Notes under the pieces: model-generated
What the model saw: the letters and a program-made list of their open reading frames with translations, nothing else
Told to the model about the DNA's origin: nothing
The model's database searches: none
Position numbers and translations under genes: made by a program
Part shown: piece after piece, positions 1 through 14,100 of the stretch
How the letters are laid out: each line of letters starts with the position of its first letter
Numbering within the stretch: position 1 is the first letter of the stretch
Assembly: GCF_901709675.1 (NCBI RefSeq)
Contig: NC_051102.1
Location: 9,495,412-9,559,411 of the forward strand
Origin: Syngnathus acus
Taxonomy: Eukaryota; Chordata; Actinopteri; Syngnathiformes; Syngnathidae
Direction of reading: 5' to 3'
DNA length: 64,000 nucleotides

Positions 1-3000
1 CCGCTCTGTTGGCCTGGCAGGCTGGCCTCCTGGATGTTGGGCGACTGACTAATCAATAGCATCAATGGCCGTCGCCATGCGATCAGGATGTACATGTGAG
101 GCTTGAGCATCAACAAAATGTCATCAGGATACAAATCTATATGCATCCTTCCAGAACCACCGTATCAGATATGACTCACTTGGAAATCGAAGTCAAACTC
201 CCCACATTCCTTGAACCCAAATCAACACTTTGTTCATTTTCAAGGCATTAAGGCTTGTGGAATTGGTTGTCATCTTAAAAGTGACATGTCTTCAAGTTAA
301 GTCTTGAACTGAACTCTTAGCCTGGGCAAATTTAAAAAGTGAAAATGAACTCCTAATCCTAAATCCTAATCCTCATCTGCTGACTCAGCAGTGCGCCACA
401 ATGACGGGCTCAAATGACCGCATTGCCCAAAAATAGTCTTCGATTCAAAATGACTCGGACAAAACAAAAAGTATACACTGAGTCCCCGCTGATCGGATAG
501 ACTTCCTTCTCTGGACATCATGAATGAAATCATTTTGTTTTGAAATTGCTGTCACATAATAACATAATGAGAGACAGAAAAAAGAAATGAAAAAACATTG
601 TTGACGAGCGGACTGACGCGGATTCTTAACGATCTGCCGGCAAGCCAAACGGTGTTTACAGCATTCCTCCTCACACACGCACACACACACACACACACTG
701 AAATCAGAAGAAGAAAAAGCCGTGCCACAGATTAACAGATAACTCCACACGGCACGCAAGCCGAGCACATGAAACAGACCAGAACTTAAAAAGTAAGAGG
801 CTTAGGGTTGAGTCAAAAACTATTTTTAGTGTCCTTTGGTTGTTTTCAAAGGCTGACGGCGGAGATTAACCTGACCGTGCCGGGGCCACAACCAAATGCG
901 GCCTCCTATCAACAATTTCATCAGATTTAGACAAATCAGGAAAATCTGGAGCATTTATCCTGCAACGTCCAAATTTCCAATGCTTGCTCATACTGCTTGG
1001 TACAACGTGAGAAAAGACTTCTGTCCTGAATCCAAATTAGTCGTCATGACAATAGACACATTGAAGATGACGATGTGTTCCATACTAATACAAACGAGTT
1101 CACGGGAAACCAGAGACGTGTAAACGTCAAAAGCATCGAATTGTGGAAGGTTTCCCGATGATTGCGATGATAAAACAAGACTTGTGGCCAATCACGTCTA
1201 TCGATTTACAGATATGGCAGGCAGGCTGCTATTTTCCCAGACAATTCTCAATGAAAGTTTTTTGTACACAAGCTTGGCTCGGCGGCGGCGAACAGCGAGC
1301 AGAAAGCGTCAGCAATCATCCAGTAAACACGGCAGAGCTTTCGGCAGATTAACTATCGCGCTGCGTACTTGACGTGCATGGACCGAACTCCTACCGAGTG
1401 GATATTTGACTCTCGCTGGAGCAGATGGACAAAGAACAATGGTGGATATTAAACTGCGATTTTCCCAGCGGGGGGGTGAAAATTTGCACCATTTGGTTTT
1501 AAAGGTCACGCTCCATCACCGAGGCGCTCGTTAGCAAAGCGGGCCGTGATGAAAACAGCGGCAACATTTTGTTACGTTTAGCTTCAGACGGTCTTCAAAG
1601 CACTGCTGGAGTTTTTCAGTTTTTCCAGACATCCAGTGTGCAAGGTTGCACTTCTAGGGTGTGCGTGTCAGATTTTTTTTTGGGGGGGGTGGGTCATACG
1701 AGAACTTCTGGTAAGAATTCTGACAAGTCTGAAAACCTGAACCCAGACTTGAATCAGACTTGAACATTTGTTCCATTTGCAAGTAGCCTAACAGCTGAGC
1801 GCTACCGGCTTCATATTCAATCAGTATTTCTTGAATGTATTCAGGGCCCCAAACTACTTAGTGATTTATAGGCCAGGAGCAGAATTTGAAAATCAATTCC
1901 AGCGCACAGTGACATTATTTAAACATATGAAATGAAATTTAAATCTCGGGAAACAAAGCGAGTCCAACTTTCCCCTGGATGCATCTCAATAAGGAATGAT
2001 CTTGGGTTGCGTAACCGACTGTAGCGAGCTTTAATAATGTTCCTGCAATTGTACTTTTTTGTACTAATTCCATTTCGTTATGCCGGATTTTCTTTGACTG
2101 ATGAAACTTTGTGAATGAACAAATACTTTTCCTCTTGTAATTGGATGCTAATGAGGATTTGCTGGAATGTTGGATGTAAATCAAGCTAATGTACCCCAAG
2201 GCATATTTCCCTCCGTCGCTATTTGTGCAGTTTATAAAAAAAAAAATAGTGTGGAAAATGTACCTTAATTACTTAGCCGGATTGATTTGCATAAATATAT
2301 GCATTGTCGTTGAATACAAAATATCCTCCCGCTAATGCTGCGCTAAGATAATTTAATAGCTGGGAAAGCAGTTTGTCTTCCCTCACAAATTACCTTTCCT
2401 TTCCTGATGTCGGCGTCTCGTTGTGCCTTTTAGTATTCTAGGTCGTCGCTCGCAATGCCCCCAGTGTGACTCAAGAATGAAAGGGCATGCACAGGGATGG
2501 TGCAAAAATAGCAGCCGGGCCACAAAAGCCAAAGATTTGACAAAGCCTCGGACATATGTGTTTCCTGACCTGAATAAGCAAGAGGGCGGGCGGGCGGGCG
2601 GGCGGCGCTGACTCCGTACATGTCGCAGAATGACTTTTCTGCTTTCAGCCATTTGCGCTTGCTAAATTAGTCACTTTATTTGTTTCTCAGCTGGAAACAT
2701 TATCTGGAAGATTGTTTAGCACGTCAAAAAAATAAATACACGAATACTCAAAAGTATCATTAATAGATTTGACGCACTGCAAGTGCATATTTAATGTGCT
2801 GTTAATGCGACACGTGAAGGTTAGACGCCCATTTGCAATTTCTTTCGACTTTTCCTCAACTAATGAGTGTTTTGACTCCAGCGGTGAGTCAAATTCGGTC
2901 TTTTAAAAGCAACACCTCCCCGGCCCGGCCCGTCATATTCACAGCCTGCCAGCAAATGTGGCGTTTCCATCTCGGAATGGAAAAGAGGAGTGCGGCATAA

Positions 3001-5259
3001 GCGCGGCCATGGATCTGCTTTACAGCGGCGTGCTTATCGCTGACAATTTATCCTTTCACAATCCTACAAGGTTTCCAGGAGGCAATTACTCGCTAAATCA
3101 CTCTTAGTGTGGGCCAAACAGCGACGCGGCGCCAACAGAAACACAACTCCGGAAGCAAACAAACCCCGTTGACGCCAAGCCAGAAAAGTCACAGCCACAA
3201 ATAGAGACGTGTGCGTCCTGCCAAAAGCGTTCACATCATACGAGGCGCACTTGAATCTGTCAGCGTTTCCCACCCACCCAGGATCTTTTCTTTCTTGAAA
3301 TCACAATGCCATTCCTGGCTTGTCATTACTTTGGCACATTGCATGTTAGCCGGCTCGGCGTGTTAGCGTTCAGGCAACACTGCTGCCGTGTCAGATCTCA
3401 TCATGTTTCCGGATTAAACTCTGCCGGCCAAAGTCCATCTCGCATCCCGGTTGGGGCACATGTGATCAAACCCCCGTAGAGCCAACATAAAACTCGGCGG
3501 GGAGGAGGCTGAGTCAAATGAGAGATGACAGAAAATTCAAATAAAGAGGAGCGATGGTGGTGAGAGGAAGTCAGGGATGTCAGACAAGGAGATCAGGAAA
3601 TAGAGAGCACGGAGGAAGCAAAAGAGTGAGGCGAGAAGAAAGAAACTGGGGGGGCTGGAACTTTTCAATTACAGCACTCGCAGACAACAAAGACCCAGAT
3701 TTCAAGAGACTATAACAGTCGGCTGCCCAGAGGGAGAAGCTCATTTATCCTCCTTCATTTCTTCCATCTCTTCTCTCCACAATTTACAAGTTGGAATATT
3801 TAAAGTGCTCCTTTTTGGGTGCACAAAGCTGTCTTTAGAAAAACAAAACAAAAACGGCAAATTTTGCCAGTCGAAAGTGTTCCGTAAGCGTGCAACTGCC
3901 AAAATGGTCTTAAATATTCTCCACTGGCAGACCCGTTGGAACATAATCCACTTTGCAAATCCGTCAATGTTCTCTCCACGTTGTCAGTTCCACGCGTCCG
4001 TCTAAGTGAGACAGTCCAAGAATCTGTCAAGAAAATCGAGCGCAACTATCGCTATTTCGACTTGGAAGACGTGACCTCTTGATATTGAATTGACTGCGCT
4101 AATTTGAGATAGAGGGTGGAAGGGGGAATGATTCCTCGTCATCCTGAGGGGTTGCTGCCAAATAACATTAACGCGAAAGCCGATCGATGGAAGCAGACTA
4201 TCGATCGCACCTCGTCATGGATAACAGGCGCGCTTCTCGCAGCCCATTTAACACTGTTTTTCGATGAAGATGACATGCACGCTGGAAGGAAGCAGACAGA
4301 GGAGTCTCCTGGCAAACATCACATCCAAACGGAGCGGCAAATATGACCTTTCCTATTCTTATCAACACTGCCGAGCAAAACACGGGACGCTAATTTGAGA
4401 TTGATTTGCTGAGGTGCACGCAAACACGCATGTCATTATAATATAACAAAATATGTATATATAACACAATTAGAATAATGTTTGCAGGCATAACACGACA
4501 TGGTGCCTATATGGCTAGCAGACGCTAAATTAAAAAAGTGCCGTTTGGTATTTCCGGTACTCCGTCCGTTTGCCGATCGCACTCCTCACCACAACCGAAC
4601 TGTTGTAGAGTTTTTTTTTTTTTTTTTGGAATGCCACAGGGACCCCCTGGAAGGCGGCAGTTGATTTGATTCTCGCCAGAGTTTGATTACTCTGTTTACA
4701 CCTGATCAAACAACTGCACCAAGGAGGAAAATAAATTGCACTTTGATTAAAACGTACTAAGCATCTATAGGAGGCATTAGAAGACAAGTACAGCCCAATC
4801 AACAAAAGCTATGCCATAAAAGTGCCCACGGAACACAACCAGCATTACTAAAAAACAAAACAAAAAATCTGCAGAAGAATTCCGAGACAGCTGGTTCTGT
4901 CGTTGCTGCAAATGAAGCATTGGCAAATTCTCCTGGTTGTCATTCTCAGGCCAAGTCACTGAGTTGAGGAGCTTCATTTCCTCAAATGTCATCCTTGACC
5001 GCCACCAAGAACTAAATGTCCTGCAATTATTTTTTTTTTTTAATCACGTATTCATATAATGTCACGTGAAGCTGGTCCAATCCTTTTTTTTTTCCACTTC
5101 CACCTTTTTTGCAAGTGTACGGCAAATGACTTAGCTATATAATATCTTTAAACTTTCATACGTCAAAAGGATTTGTCAAGCGATGTTGCTGTAAGGAAGG
5201 TGGAAAATATCTGCATGCACACCTGCTCCTACAGCTGTCTCCCGCATCACCATCTTGGA

Positions 5260-5293
<34 letters not shown>

Positions 5294-5700
5294 GGAACAC
5301 TTGATAAGCAGCAGAGACTTGATAATAGCCTTTTTAGAGATGGACTTTTTGTTTTTTAACCAATCCTTGCCTTTTTTTCTTAAAAGATAGAGATTTCTGA
5401 GTCTGGAAAGTGTTCATTAATTTGAATGTGTCAAGAAAGCCGCTGTGTGATGATGACCAGTAATTACCCCCGCCGCTCTTTTGCAGCATGCCATCTTCAT
5501 ATGAGGCGCCCTCGGCTGTAAAGCTGCGGCACAGGACAATAAAATGGAAAGATAGGGGTGATAATGAGCCTATTATAAGACTCGTTTTAACACATTTCGA
5601 CGCCGACGGAACTTGCTGTTATCCCAAATAGTGAGGAGCAATCATGCCAAGGTGCTGTCGACGGATCGAAAGCATTCCTGATGATCCTCATCCGGCTGTC
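1..5700. other. Gene-free region upstream of brinp3
   Basis: I found no protein-coding exon here; the open frames are short, low-complexity or lack splice context. It holds a (CA)n tract at about 671-698 and a 29-nt poly(G) run at 5263-5291. The stretch around 2080-2360 is AT-rich with many TAAT/ATTA cores and a TTTGCATA octamer-like site, a composition often seen in conserved non-coding elements near neural genes. That last point is inference; conservation was not tested. Confidence 0.5.
5263..5291 (+). repeat. Poly(G) tract, 29 nt
   Basis: An uninterrupted run of 29 G, the longest of several in the window (also 12755-12773, 44837-44850, 48058-48076, 54720-54738 as C, and 57439-57456). Such runs can form G-quadruplexes and are error-prone in sequencing, so the exact length is uncertain. 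Confidence 0.9.
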
Positions 5701-6332
5701 CTTACAACCGCAATCCACTGAGACTGTACACATCACCCCCCCCCCCCTCACTGGCTCCGAGAAAAAGAGAGAGAGAGAGAGAGAGAGAGGTGCCGTTGGG
5801 GGGAAAAGTGGGGGGGGTGAAGAGAAAAAGCTCTCTGTGTCGGTCGGAGCAGCCGCTCATTCATACAGCAGAGGGAGGAAGAGGAGGAGGAAGAGGAGGA
5901 GGAGAACAGCTGCTGCAGAATTTTGCATGAAAATAGGAGGGGAGGTCAAAGTAAACAAAAACAGGAGCTTCGTGCCGTTCCTGCCATGCCTGGCGTGGGG
6001 ATGAACCCGTCCATTGACTTTTTGGAATCAAGTGACTTGCGCTGGAGGGATGCGCCGATACTCAGGGGGAGGGAGGGGGGGTCCATCCGTTGTGACAAAG
6101 TTGAGCCAGAGCGGGAATCAAGTTGAAAGAAAGCCCTCGCTGCCCTTTGGACGTCTTTTCTAAATGCCAGCTTTCAATTCCTAACGAGTCCATCATTTGG
6201 TCTTCTTTTGCAAAGTCAGGTGAGTCATCGCAAAGACACTTTGATTGATTCTTTCCGAAAGGCGCAATTGTCAGCAAAGTATTCTGTTGGACCCTCCCAG
6301 CCCGGAGAGAATGAGGTGTCGTTGGGTGAAGC
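5700..6332 (+). promoter_or_regulatory. Likely promoter/5' UTR region of brinp3
   Basis: The 630 bp before the brinp3 start codon change character from the AT-rich upstream DNA. They carry a (GA)n tract at about 5766-5789, a GGA-rich purine stretch at about 5870-5905 and rising GC content. No clear TATA box was found. A strong donor consensus (CAG|GTGAGT, junction after 6219) and an acceptor-like CCCAG at 6296-6300 could define an 81-nt intron inside the 5' UTR. Transcription start and UTR splicing are inferred only. Confidence 0.4.
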
Positions 6333-6358
6333 ATGAGCCGTCAGAGAATCCGTCGTAA
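6311..6358 (+). CDS. Upstream ORF overlapping the brinp3 start codon
   Basis: A 15-codon ORF starts 22 nt before the brinp3 ATG and ends with TAA at 6356-6358, in a different frame. It therefore runs across the main start at 6333. Both ATGs have A at -3, so the upstream one is a credible initiation site. An overlapping uORF of this kind normally lowers translation of the main frame. Whether it is in the mature mRNA is not known. Confidence 0.45.
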   Translation: MRCRWVKHEPSENPS

Positions 6359-9300
6359 GCGGCTGTTTCCGCTATGGAGCGGCGCCGCTCTCGGCCTCTG
6401 GCTCTTCTGCTGCTGCTGCTGCCGGACCTCGCGGGCCGAGGGAGCCGCCGTCTCGTCGGGCGGCTCCCCGGGCGGCTCGCTCGCATGGCTTCTGTCGGAT
6501 AAAGGACCCTTCCAGCAGTCGTTGGAGTTCACCGAGGCTGCGGAGAGGCACCAGCAAGGCTTCAGCACCCGATATAAGATCTACAGGTGAGATGCATTTT
6601 GGCCCAGCGCTTGTCATTTCTCATCTCACCTAACACGCCACTTGAAAAGCAGGGTGGAATGAATCAGCTGCTGCCGTGGAGACGTACTGAAAGGCTGCCC
6701 ACTCTCGGGCTTGCCCTGGCAGGTATCACACCTGCCAAGGCTGAGATTTGTGAAATGCAGCCTCGACATATTCAGACTGAAAAAGAGCAAGGAGAAAGCT
6801 TCACTCGGGCTCCACGCTGTGCTCAGCTTGCTTGCGACAAAGTGGTGGAAATGCATTCAGGACGGGTTAGGGGCAATGTCCAGACTTTTTTGTTTGTTGC
6901 TGGCAAATCTCCAGCCAGTCTTCTGCGATTTTACCATTTTGTTTCCTTTGAATGGACTCGTGTCAGCTCTTTAGGTTCCTTCCTGACTGTCTTCCCTAAT
7001 TAGCTAGAGTAGATATGAAATCATTGACAAGTGAGAAGAGACTGCATGGTCACTGTTTCGAGTCTGTGGACAAGGAGTAATATGACCTCTGCTCACCATT
7101 TTTACATATAAACCACAAGCCATTATCTCCAAACAGAGGGCTCAATTAGCCAGTGAATTGTAAACAATGATATTGCATTATACACTGTATTTTCTAATGC
7201 ATTAGAAAAGAAAAAGACACAGTATCCTCTCCCAAAAAAGTCTGTAGTAGCTCCATCCTGACAAAAGGATCATTAAGAGCATTTGAGGCTGCACCGCAGG
7301 TTCTCCATGATAGTCATGAGTTCTTGCAAATGACCAACCATTGAGTTTTTCTTCCTTCCTAGCTGAAGTAGCAAAAAACGTCAGTGGTAATTTGTGCGCT
7401 GGGGGGATGATGTGTTGTCTTGCATGAGAATGACTTGACGGCGGAAGGCTCTGTTCTTTCGTCTTTATTTCGCTACGACACCAACTGGCCTGCTAGAAAT
7501 CGCACGCATTTTGCCAAAATCGTTTTAACACATTTTTAGCACCCTGAAGGCCGTCCATATCAATCTCCAGTTTTCCAGCACCAAAAAAAATAATCACTTT
7601 GTGACCACTTTTTGTGTGTGCGTATGTAACTAAATATATATATATATATATATGTGTTTTTTATATTATTTATATATAATATAAATTATGTATTCATTAA
7701 TTTACTATTATAATATATTATAATTTATTTATTTTTATTTATTGTATTTATTTATTAAATTATATATATATATGTTTGAAAACTAGTCATCATCCCAGAG
7801 CCCTGCGAATGTTTTCCTTTGTAAATTAGGGATTAGAGGTGGCCGAAATCCAGATTTATGTCTATGGAATATGATGCATTCAGAGCGTCTCAGATGACAC
7901 ACAGCTTTTGAATACCTGCTTGGCAATCATCGGCGGATTTTTAAGTGCTGCTCTCATTATATGGTGCCTTTCAAAATGTCCTTAGTATGCTTTCTGAGCC
8001 ACACGCAAATTATTTAACAGTGCAATCATTTTCTTCACCACAATTTTCTTTCATATTGTGCAAATACACTGTGGTCCAGCCCGTTTTAAGGGTAGCATAC
8101 CTGATTCAAATGAGCATCTCCTCAGCAAGATTTGCAAATGCCTCATCGCGATTCTGATTAGTTCAATCCGGGATGTTGCATGTAAATCAGGCCGGATAGT
8201 GGCTCTCCAGAACCGGACTTGGGTAGTTTGCTGCATTGTAAAAACACTTCAAATCATTTGAGAGAGAGACAGAGAGAGAAGCACTGTCTGGAATTATAAT
8301 TGTGTGGTCTCCTCAAAGGTACTGTTTTGGTTCTATTGGCACTTCACTTTTACAGTTATACCTGGAACGGGTACCTCAGAGTCCAAATTATCCTTATGGA
8401 GTCACTCCTTCAGTGTATATTTGACCCAAAGGGATAGATATGGATTCGGAGTGACCGAGTGTCCAATATGAAGCTGCCTTGGGGCCAACATTGCCTTGCT
8501 GCTCTTCCCACCTCTGTGGCGTATAATTTACGTGTTGTGCTTGCCAGGAGCGTGTGATTACGTTGTCTATTTGCTCTTTGGATGTTCTCACCTTTTCTCT
8601 GGCCAATGAGATGCTTTCACCACGATTGATTGTGCACAGTGCATGTGATCATCTGTCCGGATGGACTACATTGTATTAGCAAACAATCTTTCCTTGTGTC
8701 CATCAGAAGTGGACAATGAGTCTGTCCGTTCATTAGGACGATTGGCCGTAATGGCATACCCCACACATTGTCCCGGTTCCCCAATTATTTGTGTGCTGAG
8801 CAGCTTTCCTCGTGACAATGATTGCCTCCCAGAAGGAGTCAGAGCCAGCAGCACTGTGGGATTGCAATATTGGACAAGAACAGGTTCGATTCGCTGACAT
8901 TCGTGTCTGCAAAGTGCATAATGAGACTTGTTTACTTGCAGCATTCCAACGTTTTCAAAGAATGCTCATCATCACACAAGTGGCAATCCCGGGGTGAATA
9001 CAGCGATGGAGGTGGAGAGATTGCCTACTGGGATGCTTGTATCCCCGGGGTGGGAGGCGGGGGGGTCTCGCGTAATCCCCAATTACATCCAACATGCCAT
9101 GTTCGCTGATTCGACTCAATGAGGCCGGTTGATAGAGAAACACTGACTGGCGGGATGTTTTGACACAATCTTGGGACTTGCGGTGTCATTCGAGTTTAAT
9201 GTATGGACGACGACATCGCCCAAGCAATTTCAGTTTGACAGAGAGGCAGGAACAACTCAATGCGCCGATTGCCTGTCCTCCCGGTAAAATTGCACATCTT

Positions 9301-11099
9301 TTCTACCTGAATCAGCATATATTTGGATTGACAATAACAATTGTGGGATTGCTGTGCCATTATGACACACAGTAGATGAATACGTCTTTGGAGTTGAACG
9401 CCAGCATTCTTCATTTTGACACTCTCCGAACTTTTTTCCTGGACTTAGTTCACTTAACAAGTGCTCTTTAGCTGAGCTTAAACCATTTTATATGCAGAAT
9501 TTGAGTATCCTAAAGATGGGGTGGAGGGCTTTGGCTTGAGGTTTATTTTGGACTTTGCTCTCGCTCGGAGGTACGTGCCGAAGGATCCTAGTGGAAGAAG
9601 TAAACAAGTGTCTCTGCAGTACTTGTCTCTAATTGGTATTTTGTTCATTCTGTGCGGGGGACACATTCTTTCGGATTCCAGAAATGCCAAAGTCGGATTT
9701 GTCAATAAATCCAAGCTAACGCTTTGGCCTTGTTTCCCCCCCCCCCCCGAAGATATAATTGTCCTCTGAGAACACAATCATGACATGTTCTTCGAATGAC
9801 ACTTTAACTAATTGGACTCTTTATCTGGATCGAAGTGGCTTTTATATCTCCGAGCGAACAAACCATGATCTAATGATCATTTTGGAACATGTCCTTTCAC
9901 GGCCAATCGATTTTCTTGCAAGCTTTCAAAGAGTGGTCCGCGGCACTCCATTAGAGATGTTCAGCCGTGATTTGTCCATGAGACAGACTAACAATTTGAC
10001 TGGGTTTAGTTGCGACGCCGCGTTCTCACAATGGCAGCTGCACGTTGGAATCAGTGTTGAGCTGGAAAATGGAGGCAGGGTCTCACTTTTGATGCTGAAG
10101 GATGACTGCGTGCTAATTTACCTGGGCCTCATCAGCCCATGCTTGACTGCGGAGAAGTAAAACCCCAAGAAAATCAATCATTTTTCATTCAAAGGAGTTG
10201 AAAGGATTCAGGTTCGGAAAATAAGTCCGAGATCTGTTGCTTTAGAAACTCGACACAATTATCTCGTCTTCAAGTAAGCAGTCTTTTACTTCGGGTTATT
10301 AAAACTTTGAAGCCATAGTTGACGCAAATGGAAAAGGAACGTTATTGAAAATTGCACATCGGCTATGAAAGGAGTTAAAAGTTGCCTTTTTCTTTGAACT
10401 ACAGGAACGAAATACCACGTGGTGTTTTCCTTTTTAAAAGTCATGACCATCTTTTTTTTGTGCTCCGAGCAACGACTGTTGTGAGGTCCTTCTTGTTTCT
10501 GGAGGAAACTGAATTGTCTAAATCAGGGGTGTCAAACTCATTTTTTTCGCGGGCCGCATTGTAGTCAGCTTCTTTCGGAGGGCCATTATGACTTTCAACC
10601 CAAATAAATGCATGAGCACCTCATATTATATACAGTCAAAGCTACAAAACAAACTGACAAATAACTCGTTTTCAAATCAGACCAGTAAAAACTGGTCAAA
10701 TATTTAAAAAAAAAGATATTATTGAAAGTGCAATTCTAGGAATGACACAAATTTGATGCACAATTTGTCTTCGCGGGCCACATAAAAGGATGTGGCGGGC
10801 CGTATCTGGCCCCCGGGCCTTGAGTTTGACACCTGTGGTCTAAATAAAGGTATTATCTCACAGGAAAATCAATGAGTGAGTGAGTGAGTGAGTGAGTGAG
10901 TGAGTGAGTGAGTGAGTGAGTGAGTTAAGACTCCCATCCAAACCTTTCAATTAGATTTTAATTGGGTTAGAATGATAGTGGCTCAGAATAATAAGAGGAC
11001 CAATATCATAGAAAAGTATCAGCCAGCCACTATGACCTCTGTAACATTGACTTCACCCAGTGACTAGGTGACAAATATCAGAATAGGCTGCAGCCAACT

Positions 11100-11142
<43 letters not shown>

Positions 11143-14100
11143 TCCAGGGAGTTTGGTCGATGGAAGGTCAACAGCCTGGCGGTGGAGAAACGAGACAGTC
11201 TCGGGGGCGGTCGTGGTCTGACCGTGCCCCTCGACCCCGAATTCATGAACACCGTCCGCCAGCTGGGAAGACGGCCGACCCTGCACGCAATTACCCAGAG
11301 TCTAATAAAAAAATACGGCACCCATCTCCTCCTCGCCGCCACATTGGGAGGTACGGTACAACGCACGGGCAAGCATTTCGGACATATATTTATATTCTGT
11401 GCGGAGTAATGGTCGTTGATTATTAGGCTTCTTCCCTAAGGTGTGTACATAATCGTTTATCTTGATGTGCCCTGCAATGGTCCATGAGGATGGAGAGAGA
11501 GAAAAAGAATTTTCTTCATTTTAATTACATTTTGTAAAGACACATTATAATTTGGGCTACATCCGATTTTCCATGGTACCAACGTCACCGGCAAATTTGA
11601 TATAATGGTAACAATGAAATGGCTGTGATTAATGATGATGAATAAATAATGTGTTCCTTTTCTCTGACTTTCCCTCAATTCATCCAAAGTGTCACTTCCT
11701 CCACAGCGCTTAATTACCACTTTTCAATCTAATATGAAGAGATGCTAACGAAGGGTGATTAGTGTCGCTCCCTCCGTCGACGCTAATGAAGCTCGTATTC
11801 TCGTCACCAGGGGAAGAATCCCTAACCATATTTGTGGACAAAAGGAAGCTGGGTCAGGAATCTCCGCCAGTGGCGACCGAGGGCAATAAAAGCGACAACG
11901 CGAGCGGGGTAATTACGCTAGAGGCGCTCCATCAGCTGGCGGCGTCCTACTTCACCGACAGAGAAAGCACCCTACGTAGACTTCACCACCTCCAGATCGC
12001 CTCTACTGCTATACGGGTGCGTTCAAAAAAAGATGACAAATGCATGTGCACTGTTAAATAGAATCGACATGTACCGTATTTTCCGCACTATAAGGCGCAC
12101 CGGATTATAAGACGCGCCTTCAATGAATGGCCCATTTTAAAACTTTGTCCATATATAGGATACATACATTTGGCCCGCGGGCCGGACTTTGGACACGCCT
12201 GCTGTAGTGGCTCAATATTGGTCCATATATAAGGCGCACCTGATTATAAGGCGCACTGTCGGCTTTTGAGAAAATTGGAGGTTTTTAAGTGCGCCTTATA
12301 GTGCGGAAAATACGGTATGTTTATTGAGTGCGCCTGACACGAGGAAGCCATTTATTCTGCATTTCAAAATTGTCCGATCATTGCCATCCATTCCTCGCAA
12401 AATACCTTACTGTAATACTGAAGGCTATACTTCATTGTAGTATAATTCAAAGGATTATAAATGGCAGCCCCAAAGGAGAGCTTAAGAGGAGTGGACCAGT
12501 GCAGCCGTTTCAAGACCTCACGACGGAAACACCAATCATCCGTTTTAACATCGAAAGTAGCTATTAGAGAGAACGCATACATCAGCCCGAGGCTAAAACG
12601 TTAGATGCTAAAGTGAATAGCTGCTGATGAAGACGAGTGCCACCCCACAAACATCTTCTTGCGGTTATCTGTCGGTTTGATCGATTTGCGATATCATCCC
12701 GTTAATTCCCGGCTAGACTGTTTTCCATTCAATGGAGAGTAGCAGATGAGAGGAGGGGGGGGGGGGGGGGGGGTCGGGTGTAACAGAAGCCTCTATTGAC
12801 GTCCTTTCATTCAAAAGGTATAATGTTGGAAATGTCAGGAAGGATTTGCAAGTCGAGCCTCTGCAAAATGAACATTTCTAGACTCAACAGCGGGGTCAAT
12901 TACTTGAGGAGCGTTTGATGTTAGGTGGTCGGAGCAAAGTAGATTTCCTTTCGCTAATGCCTCTCTGAGGAGGCTTGTAAATGGAAGACCTTCCTTAACA
13001 GTGTACTACTTGCATTCAAATGTGATTTCAGGTAGAAAAAGGGACTGTTGAAAGATCAAGTGACATAAGACAAGTTTCTTCAAGCACGTAGATATATATA
13101 TTTTTTCTATTTGGATGCAGGTAACAGAAACCAGGACCGGGCCACTTGGATGCAGCAACTATGACAATCTGGACACCGTCAGCTCGGTTCTGGTTCACAG
13201 TCCAGAAAATAAGGTTCAGCTACAAGGTAAGAAACGAGTCCATTGGACCTATTGTATAAATATATGTTCTATTTATTTATGAGGTTATATCGTACCGTTT
13301 GTTGTGTATTTATTTGTCATTTCCCTTGTTGTTACCCGAGTAAATAAAGGTCCGGTAAAATCAAATAGAAAAAGCATATGACAGGATTTGGTTGTTGAAT
13401 GGAATATTTTTTTATTGTTCCTGCAGTAACCCACAGATCAATCAGACATGATGAAAAAAGTGAAAAATTGAAGCAGAATCGCCCGCAAAGACAAAAATGA
13501 TAGGAAACGCATCGTAAATGGCAGCATGTCTCAGTAATTCCGCAGTAAATATGCTACCCGTGGACTGGAAGCAACACTAATTGGCTTATCCTTGCTCTTG
13601 GGAGTCTAGCTGGGAAATCATTCACAAGTGATTATTTCGTGTCCTGCGTTAGGTGGCCCGTTGCAACTTGTCCAACTATCAGCGTTCCAGTTGCCTCGTT
13701 AGCAGTAAACAACTTACACATATAGCGAGCAAGCCGTTTGGCCCGATGCTACTTTTGTAAGCTGGCGGCATTGTACCGTTCGGCTGCCAGTAGACCGCAA
13801 TGATTTTGTTCGACATTGTTTTTCAGAGCTAAGTGGAAAGAACATTGTGTGCGTGAAATAATAAGTACATTCTCAACGCCCGCTGGCTGATGTTCATCTT
13901 CCTGTTCGAGTCATCGTAAAACCGAAAAAGAAGCAATTTTATTCACCGTATACGAATCGGACCGTCGGAATTTTACGGGTCAACTCGTTCTCATTGTTGT
14001 GTATTGAAGAGATTCAGAGAACTCAGCTGAAAGCAAATGGATGTTTTCAAAGGGGCCTTTATGTATAATCTGCCTTTTAAAAAGAGGAACATAAGTGTAG

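Larger units (their letters stand above)
6587..11147 (+). other. brinp3 intron 1
   Basis: A 4.6-kb intron between the signal-peptide exon and the second coding exon. It contains an AT-rich low-complexity block (about 7620-7775), a hAT-type MITE (10524-10837), a TGAG tetranucleotide array (10873-10925) and, against its 3' end, a (GT)20 tract. A 133-codon open frame at 9759-10160 lacks recognisable homology and is treated as chance. Confidence 0.8.

Noticed and set aside
5681-6004. 107-codon frame rich in Arg, Glu and Lys
   Set aside because: It comes from translating GA and GGA simple repeats in the brinp3 5' region.
9759-10160. 133-codon open frame inside brinp3 intron 1
   Set aside because: Starts with a plausible ATG but has no homology I recognise and no promoter or splice context.
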